A stretch of 64,000 nucleotides of DNA from Channallabes apus (Eukaryota > Chordata > Actinopteri > Siluriformes > Clariidae). The stretch is taken from contig CM060109.1 of NCBI GenBank assembly GCA_030522415.1, forward strand, positions 28,359,392 through 28,423,391, given 5' to 3'. Position 1 is the stretch's first letter; each line of letters begins with the position of its first letter. The notes beneath the pieces were generated by a model that had not been told where the DNA came from, ran no database searches, and was given only the letters and a program-made list of their open reading frames with translations. Below are positions 23,755 through 33,421 of this stretch, piece by piece. A program made the translations under genes and the position numbers.

Positions 23755-24110
23755 AGAATGGCAAGGACATCAATATATACACCAATCAGCCTTAACATTA
23801 GCACCACATAGCATTAACACGTTAACATTTATTATCACATATGATAATCATGGGCACCAAAGGATCACCACATGTCTGCAGGGACAAAAGACTACCCCGT
23901 CCAATCTGATCCCAAAGAAAACCCTATGCAGCCCAACTCTCCAAGAAAAGCCAACTCTAGCCACAATAGAAAGGCACCAGAATGACCAGTACAGCACAGC
24001 CCGCCATGCACAGAGCCCAGCAGGCAAAGAGCACAGGGCTGCCAGCTCAGTCTCTGGGATGTGCCAGATAAGCAAGTCCCGAACACATACTGTAGCAGTT
24101 ACAAGTGTTT
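23755..24110. mobile_element. Possible Tc1/Bari-like fragment
   Basis: 'tatacaccaatcagccttaacattagcaccac' at about 23777-23808 resembles one terminus of a Tc1-like element common in vertebrate genomes. A related fragment is at 11190-11215. The following 300 bases contain no intact transposase boxes. Weak call. Confidence 0.35.
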
Positions 24111-24324
24111 TGATTATATCTTGCCTAGTAGAAAATGCTGTGAACACATAAACATCAGGAAATGTTGCTAAAGGTAACGTTTGTGATGCATCTTCCTTGC
24201 TTAGGTGAGAGATAGGACGCTGAAAAATAGTGCTTCATAAGTTTATATGTTTTCCACACCGGTCGTGAAAATAGTTATGGCAGTTGATTCTACAGTAACC
24301 CCAGTGAAAAAAAAATGCACTCAA

Positions 24325-24518
24325 CACACCAGGTTTAAACTAATACTGTACCTGTAGATTCTAATACTAATGTCTGTCTGTGTTCACACACCAGGTTTAA
24401 GCTAATACTGTACCTGTAGATTCTAATACTAATGTCTGTCTGTGTTCACACACCAGGTTTAAGCTAATACTGTACCTGTAGATTCTAATACTAATGTCTG
24501 TCTGTGTTCACACACCAG
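24325..24518 (+). repeat. 62-bp minisatellite, 3.1 copies
   Basis: The word ccagg starts at 24329, 24391 and 24453, with a partial fourth ccag at 24515, giving an exact 62-base period. The second and third units look identical and the first differs by one base (aaact versus aagct). There are no spacers of unique sequence, so this is a simple tandem repeat. Confidence 0.95.
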
Positions 24519-24741
24519 TTTATATTTTAGTTTGTAAGACAACCTGACTTTTGTTGAGCACAAATAAACTATAGTTGTGCTTTTTTGTAACCTTGTGCAA
24601 ATTAAATCTGTTGAACTCATGAATAAAATCTGCCTCATAATTACTGATGTAATGCTTTTCAAAAACATGTTATAGTGTAGAAAATGCATTTAGCATATCC
24701 TAAACACTTAATGTACTGGTAACACATTTGCAATACAGTAT

Positions 24742-24942
24742 TGTGGCGTGGGCGGGGCGGCGGCTTGCGACCGTCGTGCCTTGCGGGAGGGGTTCTTTTT
24801 GTGTTCACCCTGTTTGGGACGTGTGTTTAGGTTAGTGGCTTCGGCCAAGTTTGAGTATGTGTACATGTGTGCTATCTCTACGTGTGTACAGTATGTGCTG
24901 CATTCTGCTACCGTTCTCCAGTTCTAGCTAATAGCTGAATAG

Positions 24943-25004
<62 letters not shown>

Positions 25005-25093
25005 GTTAAATAAACTACTCCCAGTCATTACATTGGGTAGCCACCAAACTCACTCGTCCTCCAAGCTCCCTGCTAGCGTCGAAAAACGCTACA
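24742..25093 (+). mobile_element. Solo LTR related to the Gypsy element at 32180-37149
   Basis: It shares the start TGTGGCGTGGGCGGGGC, the middle 'ggttagtggcttcggcca' and the end 'gtcattacattgggtagcc...cgctaca' with the 248-bp LTRs of the full element. The centre differs, and a TG microsatellite has expanded at about 24945-25000. The flanks are gtat and gtgt, a 4-bp duplication with one change. The internal region is absent, as after LTR-LTR recombination. Confidence 0.88.
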
Positions 25094-25139
25094 GTGTTAT
25101 AGAAGGTTGTGTGTACTGTATGATACAATAAAGTATATT

Positions 25140-25580
25140 TGTATTAACCACAAAGTGTACTTTTTTAGTATTTGTAATTGGCCAGAAGTATAACAGCATG
25201 CTACTGCTACAATAAGAATATACTCATAGTATATTAATCATGTATTTGTAATACAGTAAAAATAGCTGTAATGTACTTATAATACATTAAATATATACTT
25301 AAATTGTATTAATAATACTGTCAGGTATGTACGTTAGTACACACACAGCCATATACTTTAAGTATACTAAAGTATACTTAAAGTTGTTCCACTTTAGCAC
25401 ACAAAAGTATACTTAATACACTTAAAATTGTGCTTTTGTACAATTTAATGACAACTTAAATACACTTAGTACAAAATTAGTCGTTCAAAAATAGCAAACT
25501 TCAAGTATACGAGTCATTAGTCTGGAGCAAGTACATTTAAGTATGCTTTGGCATGCTAGGATTTAATATACTTAGCGTAC
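25140..25580. mobile_element. Palindrome-rich AT MITE-like region
   Basis: The words 'aagtatactt' and 'ttaagtatacttaa' recur on both strands. Around 25365-25385 they form an imperfect palindrome. Similar sequence is common in fish non-autonomous DNA transposons. Ends and target duplications are not defined. Confidence 0.4.
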
Positions 25581-26185
25581 TTTTTTTTTTACTTGGGAAG
25601 CATTCACTATTTCCCATGTTTTTAATAAACACCTCTGTAATGTTTAGTTGTTTACTGTAGTTGTAGTCCACCTCCCACAATTTCTCTCAGCTCCACCTGT
25701 ATCCAATTAACCTGCCTCTCTGCTGTACAAATCGCAAAAGCCACACTGCTCCTACCATTTAACATCCCTATATTCAGCCCACAACACCAGATCTTCCTAC
25801 AGCCTTCTCGCAGCCTCATTAGTTTTTCTAAACTCAAATGTTTAAACCACCTGGGCTTTCAGCTTCAAACCTCATTCAGCAACATCTGCCTGCAAGAAAA
25901 TGTTAGCTACTCACTCGTCACAAGCGTGAATATTTCTGCACAATCTTTATGTATCTTTTGCAATAAACATTTGAAAATCTTACCTCGTGTCCTTGCATTT
26001 TGGGTGACTTTCTGCTAAACCATTACACCATGAATACTGAGCTTATAGTTGTGTATGTTTGTTTATTTCGCCAGCATTTCTAATGTATCCTTTCTACTGC
26101 TATCTTTCTTTTGCTCCAAAAATTCTCACATTCAACCTGTTTACAAATGACAGTGTGTGTCCTGACTCCCCAGTATGTGGCCCTG

Positions 26186-26189
<4 letters not shown>
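25581..26189. other. Gap: no gene seen
   Basis: Open frames here are short and without recognisable domains. No repeat is identified. Confidence 0.4.

Positions 26190-26254
<65 letters not shown>
26190..26254. repeat. (TA)n microsatellite
   Basis: About 32 uninterrupted TA units. Open frames through it translate to Ile-Tyr repeats and are artefacts. Confidence 0.95.
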
Positions 26255-26257
<3 letters not shown>

Positions 26258-26429
26258 AAATGTATAATTTGCATTCTGCTTTTACATACAGAAAACGGTT
26301 TCCCTTACATATTCCAGTGAATATATATTATTTCTTAGTTGTTTCAAAATTTTGAAAATCAGTTTGCTCTTTTAAAATTACTTGTAAAAAAATATATATT
26401 GTGCACATCTACAGTAGGCAGCATTCAAT

Positions 26430-26480
26430 GTACATATACTATATAATGTGTGCGTCCAAACTTTTGGCCTGTACTGTATA
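26430..26480. mobile_element. Mariner/Tc1 terminal fragment
   Basis: 'atataatgtgtgcgtccaaacttttggcctgtactgta' resembles the terminal repeat of a Tc1/mariner family ('ccaaacttttggcc'). Only one end is visible. Confidence 0.4.
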
Positions 26481-28746
26481 TACGTATACGGAGAGTTGTT
26501 TCCAAAAGAGAGCTCAGCTTATGCTTTAAGTTCCATGCAAAGTCTTCGACTTGCAGAATACAGTATGCAGTGCAGAGAATACCAGCGGATATGCACACTG
26601 CTTTTATTATTTGCACAGATAAGGCGACTCTTGTATACTCAGCTGAGCCACTTCTATCTCAGGATGAGCCTGGCGATATGACTTTGACACGAATGAGACA
26701 AAACACTGAACAACACAGAGGGAAGACCTAATGTTTGCTATCACATACAGTAAAGGTGTGAGCACTCGCTCAGACACACACACACACACACACAAGCACA
26801 TTCTGTTTTATACAGTGCATGTTACTTCTTACTTTATTGTGTGTGGTTGTGTTTTTGAAAATTTGAATTAGAGATTAAATACTCTGTGGGGAAAAAATGG
26901 AATGACATTTACTCAAGAAATCATACCAACTACTATCAACAAATAAAATATTAGTATATTTATCAAAGCAGGCTTACATGACGCCAAGGCTTATTCTTAA
27001 AAATGCACTTTTAAAAAGTACATTTTAATGAAATTTATGTTTAGCTGAACAAATAAAATTATTTTTGTTGTTGCTTGGTTTTAGTTTTTTCTTATCTACA
27101 TCATGTAGGAAAAACTAAATGAATGACAGTCACAACACTGAAAAACGTTTACATACACTGAAAGGTCACAAACTTCATAAACTATTCCAACAAGAGGTAG
27201 CACTAAAATTGGTAAGTGCAATTCCAGCCACCTTAATAAAATGTAACTAAGATGTCTATTTAACTGACTTAACTAACAGAAACACTTGATCTCTTAAAAC
27301 ACTTGATAAAAGAATAGCCTTAGACCTTAAGCCAACAAAAAACAAGAAATATTAAAACGACTCATTCATAATGCTCATAGATAAATCAATTTGTCAAGTT
27401 CTTCAAACAGATGCAAATCAGGTTCAAATGTCACACTTCCCCTTGTAAAAACAATTAGACAAAAACACAGAAAGAAATAATAAAGCACAGACTTTCTTTG
27501 CCATTACTGACCCACTATTTTTTTTCAATGTATATTTAAGCAATATCACATGAGAAGGAGTAGTGTTGTACTAAATATCAGCATGGCTGTGATGCGGTCA
27601 TAGACGCGAGAGCAAAGCCCAAATGTTATCACAGTTTTTATAGAGGAGTTCCACAAACACCATTTATTATCAACAAATTATTGCTTTTTTGTTTATTTAA
27701 CCAGCTATTTTGCTCTGCCAACACATATCCAATCTGCAACTGACTAAATTATCTAACTGCAGCTAACACCCAAAAGCTGAGGATAAACCATGAAGGTGGT
27801 GGAGAGTTCTAAGAAAAGTAAAATATTTGTTTAATATTCACACTTATTCCACTTTAGAATATTGTCTAACTTCTGGGTTCCAGAATTGAATATCAAATAG
27901 TGTAAAAAAAAATAAAAAAATGGAATGCTAGTGCGCTATGGTGTTGTATCCCCTGTTCCACACACACAAGTACAGTACTACCCTTGATTACTGGTTAGAG
28001 AGAGATTTGGCATTCCACCTTGCGTCAGAATCTACTTAGCTTTGTAGCTCATGTTAGCCAAGAACCAAACAACACAGGGAGTTCAGAGGCAATACAGGAT
28101 AACTTAGGCTGCATTTACATTACCAGCCTGAAGTGACTCAATTACTAAATTTTTACCCTAATGTAACACAAATTAGCTTCTTTAGGGTTTTCAAAGGGCT
28201 TTCACAGGTCATATCTCAGTATGTGGTCCTTAATCGGAAATAGCGTATATCTTATATGCATGTTAAGCGACTTGAATGAGAATGGTCAGATCGAAATTCA
28301 TACAACTTTTTGCCTTTGTGCATGCATAGGCCACTGACATAAACAGTGTTGTAACCCAGGGCAAAGATGTATTGATGTACATGCATGTGGTTTCAAAGGA
28401 GAAACACGTACACAAATAAGAAAAAATAATAATTATAAATGGGCATCATGAAATTATCACATGCAAATCTAAAAAATTGGAACTGAACAATGTTGCTTAT
28501 ACGTAATGTGAAGGCAGCCTTAGAAACAGTAACTAAGGAGAAAAAGTGTTGTTTAAGGTGACATACCATTATCAGATGTGTTTTCTTGCTTTCATGACTG
28601 GTTGTGGATTTTGACTGGCAGCTGCTCTCCTCTTTTTCCAGTACTGCTGACCATACCAACTTACTTCCGGCCATGATGGCACCTAACAGTTAGAGTAATT
28701 AAGTACTGTATTGTTAGAACAGCTGTGAAGCAGAATACTGTATATA
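26481..28746. other. Gap: no gene seen
   Basis: A long AT-rich stretch with a short CA repeat near 26774-26795. No coding region, RNA gene or transposon with definable ends is supported. Confidence 0.45.
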
Positions 28747-30222
28747 CAGGTGAAACTCTAAAAAATTTTAATATCGTGCAAAAGTTAATTTATTTCAGTA
28801 ATGCAACTTAAAAGGTGAAACTACTGTAATATATGAGATAGCCTCATTACATGCAAAGCAAGGTAGTTCACAAAGTGATTTGTCATAATTAAGATGATTA
28901 TGGCTTACAGCTCATGAAAACCCCAAATCCACAATCTCAGAAAATTTGAATATTGTGAAAAGGTTCAATATTCTAGGCTCAAAGTGTGCCACTCTAATCA
29001 GCTAATTAAGCCATAACACTGTAAAGGGTTCCTGAGCCTTTAAGTGGTCTCTCCGACTGGTTCAGTACGAAGCACACTCATGGGAAAGACTGCTGACTTG
29101 ACAGTTGTGCAGAAAACCATCATTGACATCCTCCATATGCTGTATCAAACCACATAATAGAAAGTTATGTGGAAGCGAAAAGTGTGGAAGAAAAAGATGC
29201 ACAAGCAGCAGGGATGACCGGAGCCTGGAGAGGATTGTCAGGAAAAGACCATTCAAAAGTGTTGGGGACTTTCACGAGGAGTGGACTGAGGCTGGAGTCA
29301 GTGCATCAAGAGCCACCACACACAGATGGAACCTGGACATGGGCTTCAAATGTATTCCTCTTGCCAAGCTGCTCCTGAACAACGAACGACGTCAGAAGGG
29401 TCGTACCTGGGCTAAAGAAAAAAAGAACTAGTCTGTTAAAAGTCCTCTTTTCTGATTAAAGCAACTTTTGCATATCATTTGAAAAAAAGGGACCCAGAGA
29501 CTGAAGGAAGAATGGAGAGGCACAGTCTTTGTTGATTTGCAGAGCCATATCATCTGCTGGTGTTGGTCCACTGTGCTTCATTAAGTCAACGTGGCCGTCT
29601 ACCAGGAGATTTTGGAGCACTTCATGCTTCCTTACGCAGCTTTATGGGGATGCTCACTTAATTTTCCAGCAGGATTGGCACCTGCCCACATTGCCAAAAG
29701 CACCAAAACCTGGTTTAATGACCGTGGGATTACTGTGCTTGATTGGCCAGCAAACTCCTCTGACCTGAACCCCATAGAGAATCTATGGGGCATTGCCAAG
29801 AGAAAAATGAGAGACATGAGACCGAACAATGCAGAAGAGCTGAAGGCCGCTATTGAAGCAATCTGGTCTTCCATAATACCTCAGCAGTGCCACAGGCTGA
29901 CAGCTTCCATGCCACATGGCATTGAGTCAGTAATTGCTGCAGTAGGGGCCCAAACCAAGTACTGAGTACATACAGTACTGTATGCATACTTATATTTTTC
30001 AGAGGTCCGATATGTTCTACAGTATGTACAATTCTTGTTTTATTGATTGCATGTAATATTTCTAATTTTCATGATGTGGATTTGAGCTTTTCATGAGCTG
30101 TATGCCATAATCATCTCAATTATGACAAATCACAGCTTGAACTATCTTGCTTTGCATGTAATGAGTCTACTGTATCTCATATATTATTATCACCTTTTAA
30201 GTTGCATTACTGAAATAAATTA
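28747..30222 (+). mobile_element. Tc1-like element, right terminus truncated
   Basis: The left end CAGGTGAAACTC at 28747 follows a TA. The left repeat runs to about 28975 and includes 'acagctcatgaaaaccccaaatcc'. The matching right repeat (about 30030-30222) has 'gagcttttcatgagctgtatgcc' and 'ccttttaagttgcattactgaaataaatta'. It stops about 35 bases short of the expected GAGTTTCACCTG end. The element therefore lacks one extreme terminus. It encodes a dead transposase of the same family as 15950-16460. Confidence 0.85.
29080..29964 (+). pseudogene. Tc1 transposase pseudogene
   Basis: The ATG at 29080 opens 'MGKTADLTVVQKTIIDIL', the same start as the 15950 relic. The frame is then lost. From 29105 another frame gives 'KLCGSEKCGRKRCTSS' and 'RIVRKRPFKSVGDF', the segment between the DNA-binding and catalytic domains, up to a stop at 29431. 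From about 29591 the reading 'VYQEILEHFMLPYAA' leads to 'GITVLDWPANSSDLNPIENLW', with the catalytic Glu. The first-Asp region and the QQD motif of the second Asp are destroyed. The C-terminus (ending 'AAVGAQTKY', stop 29965) is well preserved. Confidence 0.85.
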
Positions 30223-32175
30223 ATTTTATTTCATTTATTTTAATGCCTAAAATAAATTAGGCATTTATCTGTACATTGTAGTATAAGCAAATGAAAGGAA
30301 TAATAATAAATTAACATAGCATTCACACAGCTTCACACATCAAAAATGGAGCTTGTATAATTGATGTGCTGCGTGACTAGAAGTTAAAGGTCCCGCTGGA
30401 AAGGACTAAGAGAGCGGTGACATAAAGCACATCAAAGAGCAATACATAAATTACTAAAAATATAGAAATACTAAAAATATTTCAGTTTGGGTTAAATTAC
30501 CATAAGCTACAAGTTTGTTAGTTTATGTAGGTCTGTTAACACAATATTGCATCTGTACAGTATAATTTAGTTCAAACCAGAGGAGAAGCAGGTTCATTGC
30601 TCATGCATGGGAATGCAGTTTGGAAAGCTTAGCTTTATTGTGACTTAATACATCGAAAGAACTCTAGAGTCCTCATTTTCACATTACGTACTTGCAAGGT
30701 GCCTCACAGATTTTCATACAGCTTCCCTCTGTACCTAGCAGTAAGTGTTTAAAAACCTATTTTAAATTAACACCAGTGAAGCCGAATGGCCTTGTCTTTG
30801 TTATATCTTTGAGGTATCTTTAAATGTAATTATAGTTTTTATTATAATGTGTGTGATTGAATGTTAAACTGGAAGAAGGCAGTAATTCTAGAAAAATTCA
30901 CTTCATAGTAATCATAGCACTCTTGGTTTAACTGGCAAGATAAATGAAAAAAATAATAAATCCATATATCAGTGTTAAAAAATTACCAAGGATTGCCACA
31001 CAATTTCCTTCCTTGTACTTTACCTTATCGCTGCTGTTGATTTTCTGTTAGCTTTTTTTTTTCGCCCACATCACTCGCCCTACACTTTATAACTTGTCTC
31101 TCCTGTCATCCCTTATTTTATGAGTACATAATCCTGCTACACTTGGGTGTAGCAGGATTATGTACTCCCAAAGTGTTCCTGACATCTCTTTCTCTCTCTC
31201 TGTCTGTCTCTGACATCCTCTTGTTGCAGTGTTTCAGTGTGTCTCCAGGATGATTTATGTGGTGCAGGGCCAGTGGACTTGTGATCCTCACATAAGCCAA
31301 TGACCCTACAACAGCTCCACAAATCAGAGCTCTTCTTTAAGGCTTCAGTGTTTTACTGGCCATGGTTGCACATTTAACTAATTTCATCATCATCATCATC
31401 ATACATCCCCATCTCTCTTTCTTTCTCTCTATTTTATACTCCCAAACGCTTGTGTTTTCTCATTACAAAAGTGGCAAATATGGATAATAGACATTACAGA
31501 AGTGGAAGATATCTAGTGTCTTTATATCTTAGTGTAGCTTTGCACTCCTTAGATCAGTTATAACCATGAGCTAATTTATCAAAAATGAACACTGAAATCT
31601 GAAATAGTTCTACTGTGTTTATCTCTAGTATGGATAGCCAGCTCCTCTGAGCACATGTTTTCAGCCCAGCTGGCTCTCCCAGTCTGCGTGTCTTGTCCTT
31701 GGTTCTTGTGGTTTAGTTTCCTTTCCGCCCACTCACAAGCTGTCATCAGTCCAGTCACTAAGCCCTGCCAGACACACTCGCACTTCATCAGGTGCTCATT
31801 CCTCCAGCTCACTCAATCTTTTCCTGCAGCTGCTGTGTCTGACATTATGCTTACTTATACTCAACATTTTGTCTCAAATCTTGTGCATTTGAACCCGCTG
31901 TCATTTCACTTAATCTTTATTATATCTTACATCTACAGTCACATCATTTTGTTATTTTGTAAACTATCAATGTATTATCAGCTTTATCATAGCAGACATT
32001 GTTTTTGAAAAAAAAATTCTTTCTAATTTTGTCTAAGCATTTAAAAAACAAAAAGTTCAGTTTCAGTATTAACAGATAGCATCTTTTCTTGACTGCTTGT
32101 GTAATGTACTACTAATAGTCATTTCATGCAATACCTTGAATATAAAATGAGTAACAAGTGTCGCAAGTGTAATTA
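30223..32175. other. Gap: unique sequence, no gene seen
   Basis: It holds a perfect inverted repeat (31122-31167), a short (CAT)n near 31385-31402 and a GC-richer patch at about 31650-31850. No open frame has a recognised domain. Confidence 0.45.
31122..31167. repeat. Perfect 21-bp inverted repeat with 4-nt loop
   Basis: Arms 31122-31142 and 31147-31167 are exact reverse complements around the loop ttgg. The arms begin gagtacataatc and end gctacac. Neither flank shows a transposon end. It could be a hairpin-forming locus or an inverted duplication formed by template switching. Confidence 0.95.
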
Positions 32176-32179
32176 ATAC

Positions 32180-32427
32180 TGTGGCGTGGGCGGGGCTGGC
32201 GATCGCCGGCTTTGGTCCAGCATGATGTTTGTGTTCACCATGGGTGGGATGTTGGTTTTAGGTTAGTGGCTTCGGCCATGTTTAAGCATGTGGGTGTGTG
32301 TGTTTTGACCTGTATGTGTGTTTATGCTTGTGCTGAGAGAGAATAAAATACTCCCAGTCATTACATTGGGTAGCCACCAAGCTCACTCGTCCTCCAAGAT
32401 CCCTGCTTAGTGTTGAAAAACGCTACA
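32180..32427 (+). repeat. 5' LTR of Gypsy element
   Basis: 248 bp, starting TGTGGCGTGG and ending CGCTACA. An AATAAA polyadenylation signal lies near 32341-32348. The sequence appears identical to 36902-37149. Confidence 0.97.
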
Positions 32428-32445
32428 TTGGTGTCAGAAGTGGGA
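32428..32445 (+). promoter_or_regulatory. Primer binding site (tRNA-Leu type)
   Basis: 'TGGTGTCAGAAGTGGGA' begins 1 base after the LTR. Its complement, ending in TGACACCA, fits the 3' end of a leucine tRNA with CCA added, from memory of vertebrate tRNA-Leu ends. The gag ATG follows at once. Confidence 0.75.
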
Positions 32446-33369
32446 TGGAGATCTCCGAGTTGGAGCGAACGGCGGAGGATCTGAAGAAGATCAAAGAGGG
32501 CCGCCGAGTGGCAGCAGAACTCCTGCAGAGGAAACACCTTCCGGACGGTGCCAGCACAAAGAAAGCAGCGCGGCGAAAGCAGAGCGGCGAGATGAGGGTC
32601 CCGGCACTGGATCTCGGGGCGGAGCTTCCCACAGACCAAGCCCCGTGCACCGTTAACCGGCGAGGCGACTTACAGCTGCGCCTTCCTTTCTATAACGGCG
32701 CCGTCGAACCCTACGCATTTTTTGCGCAGGTAGAGCTCGCCGCCAATCTCGCGGGCTGGTCCCCAGCGGAAATCGCGGTCCGCGTAGCACTCTCGCTTGA
32801 GGGCGACGCACTCCGGGTGCTCGAGGACCTCCGGGCCGAGGAGCGGGAACGACTGGGCGAAGCTGCGGGAATCGCTCCACTTCCGGTTCGGCACGGGTGA
32901 CCGCAGAGAAGCGGCTGGCGAAGAGCTCGCGGTCCGCGAGCGGCGCGCTTCAGAGCCGCTGGGCGCGTTTGCAATGGACGTGCGATGCCTCGCGCGGCGG
33001 GGCTATCCTGACTTCGGGCACGACCAGCAGGAAGAGCTAGCTCGTCGTGCATTCCTCCGGGGGCTCCGACCGCTGCCGCTCCGCGAGCACATTCGGTTGG
33101 CGGCACCCAGTTCTCTGGCCGAGGCACTGCGCGAGGCCGAGCGCGCTGAACGCATCATGGTCGAGCATGGCGGCGAAAGAGCCGAGCTACCTCCCGCCAC
33201 TAGGGGGCGCTCGGGAGGTGAACCTGGCCGGGGACAGGGCTACCCGTCACGGCCAGGCTACGAGCAAGACGCTGAATTTCCGCGGCGACGCAGAGGCCCG
33301 GGACCGCAGTATTACGGCCCTAACAGTTCGAGGCGCGAGGACAACGTACCCCAGCAGCCGTTAAACTAG
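32445..33369 (+). pseudogene. Gypsy gag, one internal frameshift
   Basis: The ATG at 32445 is 18 bases after the LTR. The first frame runs to a stop at 32900, but family-like sequence leaves it near 32850 and continues in the next frame ('DWAKLRESLHFRFG' onward) to the stop at 33369. A charged N-terminal region (first 60 residues) is followed by a retrotransposon capsid-type helical core ('LPFYNGAVEPYAFFAQVELA', 'EGDALRVLEDL', 'RRAFLRGLRPLPLREHI'). The tail is Arg/Gly/Pro-rich. I see no CCHC zinc knuckle, so RNA binding may depend on the basic tail. Gag would form the cytoplasmic particle. The last codons, TTA AAC TAG, overlap the -1 frameshift signal. Confidence 0.85.
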
Positions 33370-33421
33370 GACCGGGAGGCAGCGAGGGGAAGCCACCTCC
33401 CGTGGCCGATTCTGTTTCCCC
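33360..33421 (+). promoter_or_regulatory. Predicted -1 ribosomal frameshift signal (gag/pol)
   Basis: The slippery heptamer G TTA AAC (33360-33366, gag frame) is followed at once by the gag stop TAG and a 6-nt spacer. Stem 1 pairs 33373-33379 with 33396-33402 (7 bp, C-GGGAGG with CCTCCC-G). Its loop segment GGGGAA (33386-33391) is exactly complementary to TTCCCC at 33416-33421, giving an H-type pseudoknot. The pol frame is open from 33324 and lies at -1 to gag. GTTAAAC is a known slip sequence in nidoviruses. The fold is deduced by eye. Confidence 0.7.

Noticed and set aside
23848..24147. 99-139 residue frames on both strands as a host gene
   Set aside because: No domain is recognised, and the region begins with a Tc1-like terminus. 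It is more likely repeat-derived.
24325..24518. Possible CRISPR-like array
   Set aside because: The 62-bp units are tandem with no unique spacers, and the genome is a vertebrate. It is a minisatellite.
26059..26355. Open frames of 64-98 residues on both strands
   Set aside because: They are also produced by a TA microsatellite.
32653..33200. Several minus-strand and alternative-frame ORFs in gag
   Set aside because: They are by-products of high GC in the gag region. The sense frames carry the family-like sequence.
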